DNA of 64,000 nucleotides, taken from the NCBI RefSeq assembly GCF_928381505.1, contig NZ_CAKMSJ010000001.1, forward strand, positions 186,001 through 250,000, given 5' to 3'. This DNA comes from Rothia endophytica (GTDB lineage Bacteria; Actinomycetota; Actinomycetes; Actinomycetales; Micrococcaceae). The notes beneath the pieces were generated by a model. The model was not told the origin of the DNA. It ran no database searches and saw nothing but the letters and a program-made list of their open reading frames with translations. This document shows, piece by piece, positions 44,528-58,632 of the stretch. Position 1 is the first letter of the stretch; the number at the start of each line of letters is the position of its first letter. The position numbers and the translations under genes are program-made.

Positions 44528-46021
44528 CTAAGGCCTGTAAGTAAACCGGTACATGAAGGCCGCCATGGCCTCACGGCTGACAGGCTCCTGCGGGCGGAAG
44601 GTACCATCGCTCCAGCCACGGGTAATACCCGTTGATGCCAGCCAGCTAATCTCCTTATGAAAAGCAGCGCCGCGATCAACGTCCACGAAGGGTGCAGCTC
44701 CTGCTACGGCAGGCTCACCCGCTAAACGGTAGAAGAAAGCCGCCATGGCCTCACGACTAATAGACTCATCAGGGCGGAAAGTGCCGTCATCCCAGCCTCT
44801 CGTAATCCCCTGATCAGCTAGCCAACTAATCTCCTTATAGAAATGGTGGTTCACAGGCACATCAGAAAAACGGGACCTAGCAGGTGGAGAGTAGTTAGGT
44901 TCACCAGCCATGCGATACATGAAGGCAGCCATGGCTTCGCGTGTGATCGAGGTCATCGGGCGGTATGTGCCGTCTTCCCAGCCCCTAGAAATACCGTTAG
45001 AAGACAGCCAGTTCACTTCACCGTAAAAGACATGATGCGGTGGCACATCAACGAAATCTTTGCCTGCCTCCAGGGGCCTGGTGCTCCCCACGGGGCGGTA
45101 GTTAGCATTGGTCGCAAACCCCCGTAAGTCACTCATCGTGCCACTGAAAATATTGGAATCTCCGGCAAAAGGGCCAGCATCAGAATACTGCCAGATATCC
45201 TGTTTCGCCCAGCCGTTAGGCATAGCTCCAGGCTGGTGGGAATAGCTTGCCAAATGCAAGGGCACGAAATTGAAGGCATCTGTATTACCCGTGCAGTTTC
45301 GCCACCAGTGAGTAGTGGTATAGATAGCCGGGTAACGGCCGGTGAGATTTCGGTAAGTCTCCGTAAAATCAGTGATCCACGCGTTCATCTGCGCCGGCGA
45401 CATATTGAAGCACATATCCCCTAGCTGCGGGTAGGGGTTATATTCGATATCCAGCAAGCCAGGTAGCGTCCGCCCATCCGGGCTCCACCCACCACCGTTG
45501 GCAACAAAGAACCGCGCCTGCTCAGCACCACCGGTTAGAGACGGAATGGCGAAGTGGTAGGCACCGCGCAGCATCCCCACCCTATCGGCACCAAGATACT
45601 GGGACGAAAAATCATCAGAGGTGTAGTAGCTACCCTCGCTCGCCTTAACGTAGGCAAAACGCGCACCCTTAGCGTACTCGTTAACCCAGTTAACGTTGGG
45701 CTGCCAGCCTGAGACATCCATACCCAGCACCCCGGGGGCTGGCTGCAGATTATTCTGAACTGCGTTTCCCAAGCCATTTTGTGTCATGGCCACCCCTTCC
45801 TGCTCCGCATTCTTGAACGCCTGACCCATCTGAGCCCCGGGGTTATCACCGCCGGTTACCGGCAACGGCACTTCTTTCTGCTGCACTGAACGCGGCCCCA
45901 TACCTACATCTGAAAGTTCAGCAGGCACGGCATGAGCGGGAACAAGATAGGACGCCGACGCTAGAGTCAACAGGGCAATAAATGGGCGCACTCCACGCCT
46001 CAAAAGAGATAGTACAAGCAT
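44528..46021 (-). CDS. Secreted GH25 muramidase with three SLH-like repeats
   Basis: 497 residues from the ATG at 46021. The signal peptide ends near V-P-A-H-A. The GH25 lysozyme domain (about 95–290) has G-M-D-V-S-G-W-Q (catalytic Asp), the Y-V-K-A-S-E-G strand, L-L-D-I-E (second acidic pair) and T-T-H-W-W. Three repeats of about 60 residues follow (about 325–497), each with F-x-D-V-P/D...H/F-Y/H-K/G-E-I/V-x-W-L, G-I-x-R-G-W-x-D-G-T-F/Y-R-P and S-I-S/T-R-E-A-M-A-A-F. They are S-layer-homology-like modules that hold the enzyme on the cell wall. It cleaves peptidoglycan for growth, separation or competition. Expression is probably governed by the leader RNA at 46200–46310. Confidence 0.92.
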   Translation of the reverse strand: MLVLSLLRRGVRPFIALLTLASASYLVPAHAVPAELSDVGMGPRSVQQKEVPLPVTGGDNPGAQMGQAFKNAEQEGVAMTQNGLGNAVQNNLQPAPGVLGMDVSGWQPNVNWVNEYAKGARFAYVKASEGSYYTSDDFSSQYLGADRVGMLRGAYHFAIPSLTGGAEQARFFVANGGGWSPDGRTLPGLLDIEYNPYPQLGDMCFNMSPAQMNAWITDFTETYRNLTGRYPAIYTTTHWWRNCTGNTDAFNFVPLHLASYSHQPGAMPNGWAKQDIWQYSDAGPFAGDSNIFSGTMSDLRGFATNANYRPVGSTRPLEAGKDFVDVPPHHVFYGEVNWLSSNGISRGWEDGTYRPMTSITREAMAAFMYRMAGEPNYSPPARSRFSDVPVNHHFYKEISWLADQGITRGWDDGTFRPDESISREAMAAFFYRLAGEPAVAGAAPFVDVDRGAAFHKEISWLASTGITRGWSDGTFRPQEPVSREAMAAFMYRFTYRP

Positions 46022-46145
46022 GAAAAACAGCCTTACAGTGGGGGAAAGAACGCTGTGTCCATCAAAAGGGGGACGACACAACCCGTTAAACCTAACCGCA
46101 CGCAGGTTTATTTGTCACTAGCTCATCAAAAAAATTCACAAAAAA

Positions 46146-46176
46146 GGGCCGTCACACCCAATGAGTGTGACGGCCC
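46146..46176 (-). terminator. Intrinsic terminator in the leader of the muramidase gene
   Basis: On the minus strand GGGCCGTCACAC pairs with GTGTGACGGCCC (12 bp, 7-base loop) and is followed by TTTTTT. It sits 125 bases before the muramidase start and after the structured RNA, the classic position of an attenuator. Confidence 0.85.
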
Positions 46177-46199
46177 TGACTTATAATGACAGATCTGTT

Positions 46200-46310
46200 G
46201 GGCGCCAGCTGACCCTCTTACGGTCTAGCGCGGGGCGATCGCCCGTAATTCACGCCAGCCCCGAGCCAGCGGGCTACCGGCGCACCCAGAACGCCGTCTG
46301 GCGGCCTACC
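46200..46310 (-). ncRNA. Structured leader RNA, candidate riboswitch
   Basis: On the minus strand the 5' GGCCGCCAG (46298–46306) pairs with CTGGCGCC (46201–46208), closing a junction of three hairpins: CGGCG/CGCCG, AGCCC/GGGCT, and TACGG/CCGTA enclosing GGGCGATCGCCC. A GTGAAT string and GGGTCAGCTGGCG near the 3' end faintly recall parts of the c-di-AMP (ydaO-yuaA) riboswitch, which often precedes wall hydrolases in actinobacteria, but the match is poor and the class is left open. It is followed by the terminator and the muramidase gene. Confidence 0.45.
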
Positions 46311-46319
46311 TTATTCTTC

Positions 46320-46698
46320 TGATGGTTCTTAGAAAGCTTGAGCTGGACTTACAAATTGACACAAAATCCGCAGGAGTTGCACCAAGATCCGGGGAACATG
46401 CTCCATAGTCCATGCTTACCTCTGAAAACCTTTCACTTATAAAAATTTAGAGCTCCTACCAAAAATTTACAAGATATTTTATGATGTTAACCACACCACA
46501 TGTAAACCAAGTGGCATGAGGGGATACCTACTACGGTTCCCCCCGTTCGGTTCGTTAGCTCCCACCGCACAATTTATACCAGGTCCGATTAGTTAGGAGG
46601 GTTCTAAAATCTGACTCAGGCACCCCGATTTACTCGGCCTCCTTATGTCCTAGGTTTCGAGGCCTATGGAAACCTCATATCATCAGATTGGACATAGT
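46320..46698. other. AT-rich intergenic region before the secreted-protein gene
   Basis: About 380 bases without a gene. It should hold the minus-strand promoter of the muramidase leader and the plus-strand promoter of the gene at 46699. AT-richer than the core chromosome, like the gene it precedes. No repeat or RNA gene identified. Confidence 0.4.
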
Positions 46699-47340
46699 AT
46701 GAAAATCTTAAAACTTGCAGTCTACCTCCTAGCTATAGCCCACTCATCACAGCTATTTTTAGTCCCTACAGCTTCTGTAGCCGCACCCCAAACAGGCACT
46801 CCAGCAACTGCTACATCAGCAGAAGTACTCAGCGATCCTAATGCCGAGTATGTTTCCGTAGAAGAAGCTAAAGAAATTTATGATTTTGCCCCTTCGTCTT
46901 TAGAGGAATCTCAATCCGGTCTCGCATATCAGTCTCCTACGCTACAGAAGCATGCGGTTAGTCCCTTATGGTCATGGTGGGGTTGTGATTGGCATGGAAT
47001 AGCTGATTATCCACATATAACTAGAGGGGAAGCCTCCGTACACGGCTATTGGATTATTGACGGAGGAAAATGTCCATCTACCGCAACTGTCACTGTTGAT
47101 TTACAGGCTCTTCTCTGTAGTGGGTTATACGGGTGTGTCTGGATAACGCAAACATCCGCTACCGTTAAAGATGTAAAGCCTGGGTCCGGGACAGGTCGTT
47201 GGGCAACTCCTCACAAGGCCTGTAGAAATTCAAACTCTGTGGCATGGCGAGGAACAGTAGACACTGATTTAACTAATTTCGCCGACCCGCTAGGCAAAGA
47301 CTACGGCCCAGCAAAAAACCTCGCCTGTTCGCCAGCATGA
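46699..47340 (+). CDS. Secreted cysteine-containing protein of unknown function
   Basis: 213 residues from the ATG at 46699; an ATG 33 bases upstream is also in frame. Signal peptide (hydrophobic 5–28, cleavage near S-V-A-A). The mature part has a variable acidic N-terminal region, then a Trp/Cys-rich domain (about 95–213) with W-S-W-W-G-C, G-C-V-W-I-T-Q-T, R-W-A-T-P-H-K-A-C and W-R-G-T-V-D-T-D-L. The six or so cysteines suggest disulfides. The gene is more AT-rich than its neighbours, a hint of recent acquisition. The next gene overlaps its stop by four bases. Similar small secreted proteins exist in actinobacteria without known role. Confidence 0.75.
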   Translation: MKILKLAVYLLAIAHSSQLFLVPTASVAAPQTGTPATATSAEVLSDPNAEYVSVEEAKEIYDFAPSSLEESQSGLAYQSPTLQKHAVSPLWSWWGCDWHGIADYPHITRGEASVHGYWIIDGGKCPSTATVTVDLQALLCSGLYGCVWITQTSATVKDVKPGSGTGRWATPHKACRNSNSVAWRGTVDTDLTNFADPLGKDYGPAKNLACSPA

Positions 47341-47816
47341 GTAAGCCAGATTTTCCACCCCGCTACCGTCCGCTATTGTCTGAGGGCGCAGAGCGGTCTG
47401 AACTCACCAGAAAACCACTCTTCGTTCAAGATTTACCGGTAATAGCACTCATCATCATGTGCGACCTCGACACCCCGCCGGTTGAAAACACCAGCCCTAC
47501 CCTCAGTGTAAGTATTGCCCAATACCTCAAACTCCAAGACGGTTCACTCATCAAGCTCGACATGGACCGGGGGCTAACCTCCTTCTGGCACGGCAACCCG
47601 AATACCCCAGGGAAATGGCACCAAACGGCAGACAAAGCTATCCAAGAACTCCTCACTATTGTGAAAGCAGACGTTCCCCACCAGGTTGATTTCCCCTGGG
47701 AAGAGTACGTTGAAGCAGCAACTCAACGCGGTATTGATATCGATGAGGTAAAACTACGTGCACTCCCCTACCAGGTGACCTTCTCAGATGCCCTGATGAA
47801 GGCCTACGGCTTCTAA
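47337..47816 (+). CDS. Cytosolic protein of unknown function, coupled to the secreted protein gene
   Basis: 159 residues starting at the ATGA overlap with the previous stop. No signal peptide, although residues 30–42 are hydrophobic. C-terminal half acidic and helical. No family recognised. Being translationally tied to a secreted protein, it could be a partner or an immunity protein. A terminator follows. Confidence 0.6.
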   Translation: MSKPDFPPRYRPLLSEGAERSELTRKPLFVQDLPVIALIIMCDLDTPPVENTSPTLSVSIAQYLKLQDGSLIKLDMDRGLTSFWHGNPNTPGKWHQTADKAIQELLTIVKADVPHQVDFPWEEYVEAATQRGIDIDEVKLRALPYQVTFSDALMKAYGF

Positions 47817-47825
47817 AAAACCGAT

Positions 47826-47859
47826 AAAGGCCGCCCTACCGGTTGATAGGGCGGCCTTT
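47826..47859. terminator. Terminator after the secreted/cytosolic pair
   Basis: A 13-bp stem AAAGGCCGCCCTA / TAGGGCGGCCTTT with an 8-base loop, directly after the stop at 47816. Confidence 0.88.
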
Positions 47860-47995
47860 CGCTTAGCCTCTGCTGCGGTCATGAGTATTGCAGACATGCG
47901 ATCTATGCCGATATAACCGCTCGCACGCTTGCGGAATAAAAGAAAGGAGCGAGCAAGCTCGCCCCCTCCCCCGAGGCCCGCTACGCTATGGCCTC

Positions 47996-48048
47996 GGAAT
48001 AAACCAAATTTTTATTTCCTCGCTCGCTCGGAAAATTTGGTTTATTCC
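47996..48048. repeat. 17-bp palindrome overlapping the guaA stop codon
   Basis: GGAATAAACCAAATTTT (47996–48012) is mirrored exactly at 48032–48048, where it includes the last guaA codons. The tip carries TTTTCCGAGCGAGCGAGG (minus strand), like the tip of the palindrome at 26060–26192. A shorter CCGAGGCC/GGCCTCGG dyad precedes it. Probably the guaA terminator and a family of repeats. Confidence 0.6.
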
Positions 48049-49634
48049 CACTCAATCGTTCCCGGGGGCTTCGAAGTTACATCGAGAACCACTCGGTTAA
48101 CCTCAGCAACCTCGTTGGTAATCCGGTTAGAAATCTTAGCCAACAAATCATACGGCAAGCGTGACCAGTCAGCAGTCATCGCATCCTCAGAAGAGACCGG
48201 GCGCAGCACAATCGGGTGACCGTAGGTACGGCCATCACCCTGAACACCCACAGAGCGGACGTCCGCCAGCAGTACAACGGGGCACTGCCAGATCTTATCG
48301 TCCATGTCAGCCTTGGTCAGCTCTTCACGGGCAATAGCGTCAGCAGCACGCAGGATATCCAGGTTGTGCTTGCTGACCTCGCCAATGACGCGGATGCCCA
48401 GGCCGGGGCCGGGGAAAGGCTGACGAGCAACGATCTTCTCGGGAACGCCTAGCTGGCGGCCAATCTCGCGCACCTCGTCCTTGAAGAGGGTGCGCAAGGG
48501 CTCAACCAGCTCAAACTGCATGTCCTCGGGCAAGCCGCCCACGTTGTGGTGGGACTTGATGTTTGCCGCACCTTCGCCGCCACCGGATTCAACGACGTCA
48601 GGGTAAAGGGTGCCCTGCACCAGGAACTTGATGTCAGCGCCGTCATTACCGGCTTCTTCAATGAGCTTACGCTGGGCAGCTTCGAAGGAGCGGATGAATT
48701 CACGGCCAATAGCCTTACGCTTGGCTTCAGGCTCGGTAATACCGGCCAGTGCGCCCAAGAAGCGCTCAGACTCGTCGATGGTGACAACCTTGATGCCCAT
48801 GGTGGTGGCGTAGTCTTCTTCAACCTGTTCACGTTCGCCGGCACGGAGCAAACCGTGGTCAATGAAGAAACAGGTCAGCTGGTCGCCCACAGCCTTGTGG
48901 ACCAGTGCGGCAGCTACGGAGGAGTCAACGCCGCCTGACAGCGCACAGATGACGCGGTCTTCGCCCACCTGCTCGCGGATTCGAGCGACCTGCTCTTCGA
49001 TGATGTTGGCGGTAGACCAGGTCTTTTCCAGGCCAGCAACATTGAAGAGGAAGTTCTCAAGAGCTACCTGACCATAGTCAGAGTGCTTAACCTCGGGGTG
49101 CCACTGCACGCCACCGAACTTGCGTTCTTCGTCCACGAAAGCCGCAACAGCAGCACCGGGAGTCTGAGCGAGCACGCGGAAACCTTCGGGAGCCTCAGAT
49201 ACGGAGTCGCCGTGGGACATCCAGACATTCTGGGTGGCAGGGGTGCCGGTCAGGAAGGAAGAATCCTCAGCGCAGAGCACAGCATCGGTGGCACCGTACT
49301 CACGCAGGCCGGTCTTAGCGACGGTGCCGCCCAGGGTCTGTGCCATGACCTGGAAGCCGTAGCAGATACCGAAAACGGGGATCCCGGCTTCAAAGAGGGC
49401 CGGGTCGCCCTTGGGAGTGCCTTCTTCATAGACCGAAGAAGGGCCACCCGAGAGGATGATAGCTGCAGGGTTCTTAGCCAGCATTTTCTCGGTGGACAGG
49501 GTGTGGGGCACCAGTTCGGAGTAAACTCCGGCTTCGCGCACCCGGCGAGCAATGAGCTGCGCATACTGGGCGCCGTAGTCGACGACCAGTACCGGGCGCT
49601 GTTCTAGCTCCTCAAGGGGGTTATGAGTAGTCAC
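48042..49634 (-). CDS. guaA: GMP synthase (glutamine-hydrolysing)
   Basis: 530 residues from a GTG with AAAGG upstream. Converts XMP to GMP. The class I amidotransferase domain (1–200) has the nucleophile in F-G-I-C-Y-G-F-Q. The ATP pyrophosphatase domain has A-L-S-G-G-V-D-S-S (P-loop) and the C-terminal dimer domain ends in P-P-G-T-I-E-W-E. Fits the nearby guaB genes. Confidence 0.97.
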   Translation of the reverse strand: MTTHNPLEELEQRPVLVVDYGAQYAQLIARRVREAGVYSELVPHTLSTEKMLAKNPAAIILSGGPSSVYEEGTPKGDPALFEAGIPVFGICYGFQVMAQTLGGTVAKTGLREYGATDAVLCAEDSSFLTGTPATQNVWMSHGDSVSEAPEGFRVLAQTPGAAVAAFVDEERKFGGVQWHPEVKHSDYGQVALENFLFNVAGLEKTWSTANIIEEQVARIREQVGEDRVICALSGGVDSSVAAALVHKAVGDQLTCFFIDHGLLRAGEREQVEEDYATTMGIKVVTIDESERFLGALAGITEPEAKRKAIGREFIRSFEAAQRKLIEEAGNDGADIKFLVQGTLYPDVVESGGGEGAANIKSHHNVGGLPEDMQFELVEPLRTLFKDEVREIGRQLGVPEKIVARQPFPGPGLGIRVIGEVSKHNLDILRAADAIAREELTKADMDDKIWQCPVVLLADVRSVGVQGDGRTYGHPIVLRPVSSEDAMTADWSRLPYDLLAKISNRITNEVAEVNRVVLDVTSKPPGTIEWE

Positions 49635-49708
49635 GCATATACCTTTTCGGTTGATTGGTGAGTGTTTGTATTTATTCTATGTCAGATAAGACCGCTGGGC
49701 ACCGGCGC

Positions 49709-50260
49709 CTAGTAGCGCTTGGTGGCCTGAGGGTTAGCAGCCAGCAGTTCTAGAGTCTCGCGATAGATACGACGCTCCACGATGAAGGAGAGGAAGGGGA
49801 CGACGCCGCCGAGTGCCATCACAATCATCTGAGGCAGTGCCCAGCGCATGAGCAACCAGAGACGGAAGCAGGAGATGAGGTAGATGACGTAGAACCAACC
49901 GTGAATGATCAGAATCCAGGTGGAGATGTTGAGCCCGCCGTGGAGGTTACCGGTCTCAAGGTTCAGCCAGCCCAGGGCTACGGTTTCACCGGTTTGGGCA
50001 TCAGTGCCACCCGCGACCAAGTCATAGCCAAAGACGTAGCGGCTAATCATCTCGGCAACGAGCAACAGCAAGAAGGTACCGGAAATCCAGGCGCACCACT
50101 TGTAGAAGGTCAGGGTGCCGCGGATCTGGGTCTCGGTGCCACCGAACTTTTTACGTACGGTGAAACCACCTTTGGTCCCTTCGGTCACAGCACCGTCAGC
50201 CAGGGTCACTTTTTTACCGTCAGCGCGGTGGGTGGGAACAGGGCGGGAATTTTCGCTCAT
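49709..50260 (-). CDS. DUF3817 integral membrane protein
   Basis: 183 residues from the ATG at 50260. A hydrophilic N-terminus of about 45 residues is followed by four helices (about 50–75, 105–125, 128–145, 148–165) with the H-G-W-F-Y-V-I-Y-L and R-R-I-Y-R-E motifs of this actinobacterial family, which is often encoded beside guaA. Function unknown. Confidence 0.85.
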   Translation of the reverse strand: MSENSRPVPTHRADGKKVTLADGAVTEGTKGGFTVRKKFGGTETQIRGTLTFYKWCAWISGTFLLLLVAEMISRYVFGYDLVAGGTDAQTGETVALGWLNLETGNLHGGLNISTWILIIHGWFYVIYLISCFRLWLLMRWALPQMIVMALGGVVPFLSFIVERRIYRETLELLAANPQATKRY

Positions 50261-50315
50261 GGTCAGCTTTCGGGTTGGTCGAGGGTTGAAGAAAAGATGA
50301 GGGTGGGACGCCAGC

Positions 50316-51266
50316 CTAGGGCTTCCCCTGGGCGGACGCTGGTGGGGCCACTTCGTCGAAGAAGTAGTAGGCATCATCGGCGGGGTCGTAATAGTAGGGT
50401 TTACCGGTCGCTTCATCGACCCAGTACTCCCCCTCGTACTCGAAGTAGAGAGCCGGGTCCTTATGCTTCTCAACGGCATCCTTGAGCAGACGCCACCAGA
50501 GATAGAGCGCGAAGCCAGCAAAAACTATCCACTCCACCGCATAGAAAATATTGAGCCAGTCAACCGTCTCATCGGTAACTTGCTGGGCGTTGATGGGGAG
50601 TAGGTTCTCCCCCTGCTCCAGCAGGGTTGCCGTGGGTTCAATGGTGCCCTGCTCGGTCAGTGGAGTGGTACCCAGGCTCTCAGAGTCTAGGGCCAGTATC
50701 CCATTGAAGAGCGGGGCGTTCCAGAGGTTGGTGAGGTAAGAAGAATTAGCTGAACCGATAACTTTCAGCTCCTCGGCAGCTTCCGTTGCAATCAGGTTGC
50801 TATTGATAGGTGGGTCATTGCCCACTATCCTACCGGCGATGGTGATTTCGCCCTCGGGCTCCAACGGAAGCTCAGCTACCGACGTCCAGGCACGTGCCAC
50901 AGCGATGCCTCGAGGTGAATCCCCGAAACTTGTGCTCACTGTCTCAGTATCGGTGGGTTCGAAGAGGGAGATAACCCAGAACCCCTGGGCCCCATCGTTG
51001 AGCTTATTTTCAACGAGGTAAGAAGATCCCGAGACATAACTGCCGGTCGCCTCTACCACGGTATCGACCTCGCTAGCATCCAGATAGCCACCCGGTTCAA
51101 GAATCTGGGAGTAAGGCCGCACTACATCTTTAGCAGGGTCAGCAGTAACCTGCCCCTGGGTAGAAGCCCCCAGCTGCCAGGAGCTGAGCAGCACAAAGCC
51201 AGTCACCAGAGCTAGGACGGCCAGCAGGCCGCCTATCCAGCGAGGGGTGAATGCTAGTTTCAGCAA
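50316..51266 (-). CDS. SURF1-family protein (cytochrome oxidase assembly)
   Basis: 316 residues. Two membrane helices, at about 11–30 and 243–262, enclose an extracytoplasmic domain with W-Q-L-G near the start, R-P-Y in the first third and a conserved G-x-W-V-I-S-L-F. This is the SURF1 layout. It probably helps assemble the aerobic terminal oxidase. The acidic aromatic C-terminal tail (about 285–310) is an actinobacterial feature. Confidence 0.88.
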   Translation of the reverse strand: MLKLAFTPRWIGGLLAVLALVTGFVLLSSWQLGASTQGQVTADPAKDVVRPYSQILEPGGYLDASEVDTVVEATGSYVSGSSYLVENKLNDGAQGFWVISLFEPTDTETVSTSFGDSPRGIAVARAWTSVAELPLEPEGEITIAGRIVGNDPPINSNLIATEAAEELKVIGSANSSYLTNLWNAPLFNGILALDSESLGTTPLTEQGTIEPTATLLEQGENLLPINAQQVTDETVDWLNIFYAVEWIVFAGFALYLWWRLLKDAVEKHKDPALYFEYEGEYWVDEATGKPYYYDPADDAYYFFDEVAPPASAQGKP

Positions 51267-51318
51267 GAAATCTCAGCCTTAGAAGTAGGGGTACAACGTT
51301 GAAAGCTCCAAGCCGTAA

Positions 51319-51354
51319 GCCCCACACCATCACCCTTTCGGTGAGGTGCGGGGC
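51319..51354. terminator. Terminator downstream of guaB3
   Basis: GCCCCACACCATCACC pairs with GGTGAGGTGCGGGGC across a short loop just past the guaB3 stop on the minus strand. Confidence 0.65.
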
Positions 51355-51367
51355 AAAGCTTGAGAGG

Positions 51368-52495
51368 TTAGCGGACGTAGGGGGTGACGTTGACGTCGAT
51401 GCGCTGGAAGGATTTAAGGTCAGTGTAACCACAGGTTGCCAGAGCGCGGCGCAGCGCACCTACGATATTGGCGGTACCGTCAGCATGAGCGCTGGGGCCG
51501 TAGAGCACCTCTTCAAGAGACCCTACGGTTCCCAGCTGGGTACGCACACCGCGGGGGAAGTCCACCGAGTGTGCCTCGTTGCCCCAGTACCAGCCCTTAC
51601 CCGGCGCTTCTTCAGCACGGGCCAGGGGTGCACCTACCATCACGGCGTCCGCGCCCATGGCGAGCGCCTTGATCATATCGCCGGAGCGGCCCAGAGAACC
51701 ATCAGCGATCACGTGTACGTAGCGGCCGCCGGATTCATCCAGATAATCTGAGCGGGCTGCGGCAACATCAGAGATAGAGGTTGCCATGGCAGCCTGGATG
51801 CCCAGGCCACGGCGGGTGGTCAGCGTGGCGCCACCACCGAAACCGACCAGGACGCCGGCAGCGCCGGTGCGCATCAGGTGCATGGCAGGGGTGTAGCCGG
51901 TGACGCCGCCTACGATGACGGGAACATCCAGCTCGTAAATGAACTTCTTGAGGTCAAGGGGCTCGCGGTTTTCAGAAACGTGCTGGGCTGAAACGGTGGT
52001 GCCGCGGATGACAAAGAGATCAACGCCTGCCTTGACGACGGTCTCGTAGAATTCCTGAGTGTTCTGAGGGGTCAGGGAACCTGCAACGATAACACCGGAT
52101 TCACGGATCTCAGCCAGTCGGGCAGTAATCAGCTCAGCCTTGATGGACTCGGCGTAGATTTCCTGCATGCGGCGGGTAGCTGCTGGAGCGTCGTCCCCCG
52201 ACAGGGCAGTAATCTCGTCGAAATAGGGCTGGGGGTCCTCGTAGCGGGTCCAGAGACCCTCCAGGTTGAGCACGCCCAAACCGCCCAGTTTGCCCAGGGC
52301 AATAGCGGTCGCCGGCGACATGACAGAATCCATGGGGGCGCCGATGATGGGGGTATCGAACTTGAAGGCGTCAATCTGCCAGCTGATATTAACGTCGTTG
52401 GCGTCGCGGGTGCGGCGGGCTGGCACCAGGGCAATCTCATCGAGAGAGTAGGTGCGGCGAGCGCGCTTGGACATACCGATTTGAAGATCAGTCAT
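51368..52495 (-). CDS. guaB3: GuaB3 family IMP dehydrogenase-related protein
   Basis: 375 residues, lacking CBS domains, as usual for actinobacterial GuaB3. The barrel contains I-G-A-P-M-D-S-V, G-V-L-V-G-F-G-G-G-A, H-V-I-A-D-G-S-L-G-R-S-G and G-A-D-A-V-M-V-G-A-P-L. Related enzymes have recently been linked to GMP reductase activity, so it may run the reverse reaction of purine salvage. It follows guaB by 60 bases. Confidence 0.9.
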   Translation of the reverse strand: MTDLQIGMSKRARRTYSLDEIALVPARRTRDANDVNISWQIDAFKFDTPIIGAPMDSVMSPATAIALGKLGGLGVLNLEGLWTRYEDPQPYFDEITALSGDDAPAATRRMQEIYAESIKAELITARLAEIRESGVIVAGSLTPQNTQEFYETVVKAGVDLFVIRGTTVSAQHVSENREPLDLKKFIYELDVPVIVGGVTGYTPAMHLMRTGAAGVLVGFGGGATLTTRRGLGIQAAMATSISDVAAARSDYLDESGGRYVHVIADGSLGRSGDMIKALAMGADAVMVGAPLARAEEAPGKGWYWGNEAHSVDFPRGVRTQLGTVGSLEEVLYGPSAHADGTANIVGALRRALATCGYTDLKSFQRIDVNVTPYVR

Positions 52496-52555
52496 GGTTT
52501 CCTTATCCCCGAGCTGTGAGCCTGCTCGGTCAATATCAGCTAGTGTGCCGGGTCT

Positions 52556-56250
<3,695 letters not shown>

Positions 56251-56392
56251 CACAGCGTGCCCGGTGAAGGCAGACTCCCTCCCTGCTCTTTGGCCAGCAG
56301 AGCGCCTCAGCTGGGGCGCTGAGGTGCCGCTGGCGCAGTCCATAAAGATTTTAGTTTACCGCTCACGCCCATACATCGGCTCTATAAAACAC

Positions 56393-56435
56393 AAAACTGC
56401 CCGCTACGGTGGCTAAGACCATAGCGGGCAGTTTT
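56393..56435. terminator. Terminator downstream of groEL
   Basis: AAAACTGCCCGCTA (56393–56406) pairs with TAGCGGGCAGTTTT (56422–56435), 18 bases past the groEL stop. Confidence 0.88.
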
Positions 56436-56452
56436 CTCTGAAAAAGAAGAGG

Positions 56453-58072
<1,620 letters not shown>

Positions 58073-58099
58073 CTAGGGTGGTTGAAAAGATAAAGGGTC

Positions 58100-58390
58100 T
58101 TAGGAGACTACAGCCAGCACGTCGCGTGCTGAAAGGATGAGGTACTCGACGCCGCCGTACTTAACTTCAGTGCCGCCGTACTTGGAGAAGATGACAACAT
58201 CACCTTCTGCTACGTCAACGGGGATGCGGTTGCCCTTGTCATCGACGCGGCCGGGGCCAACAGCGATAACCTTAGCTTCCTGGGGCTTTTCCTTGGCGGT
58301 ATCGGGGATCACGAGACCGGATGCGGTGGTCTGCTCAGCTTCTACGATCTGCACAACAATACGGTCTTCAAGCGGCTTGATGGTAGCCAT
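58100..58390 (-). CDS. groES: 10 kDa co-chaperonin GroES
   Basis: 96 residues. Forms the seven-fold lid on Gro[13 protein letters not shown] near the start, the mobile loop [16 protein letters not shown], and [13 protein letters not shown] near residue 65. First gene of a groES–groEL operon under CIRCE. Confidence 0.97.
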   Translation of the reverse strand: MATIKPLEDRIVVQIVEAEQTTASGLVIPDTAKEKPQEAKVIAVGPGRVDDKGNRIPVDVAEGDVVIFSKYGGTEVKYGGVEYLILSARDVLAVVS

Positions 58391-58478
58391 GTTCTTGCTC
58401 CTTCTAGGGCGTAAACGTTAGGGGTTGACCTGCGCCAAAGCTGCTTGCGGTGTCGTCGCGGTGCCACCGACTACAGAT

Positions 58479-58505
58479 TTAGCACTCTAAACGGTCAAGT
58501 GCTAA
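58479..58505 (-). promoter_or_regulatory. CIRCE operator (HrcA binding site)
   Basis: TTAGCACTC, nine bases, then AAGTGCTAA: the CIRCE consensus with one mismatch in the second arm. It lies 89 bases before the groES start, where HrcA represses heat-shock operons. Confidence 0.92.
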
Positions 58506-58632
58506 CTAAAACTTTAGAACGTCTCTGCTCACGGAGCAACCGAGCCAGCAGGTTTCGCGGTGAGCGCACCGTACCGGGTCTAGAATAGAGAGGTTGCAAA
58601 GGTGAGACGGGTCATAAACCAGGAGGGATACC

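Noticed and set aside
46200-46310. Possible RNase P RNA, SRP RNA or tmRNA
   Set aside because: None of the conserved cores of these RNAs is visible; the position before a terminator and the muramidase gene fits a leader RNA better.
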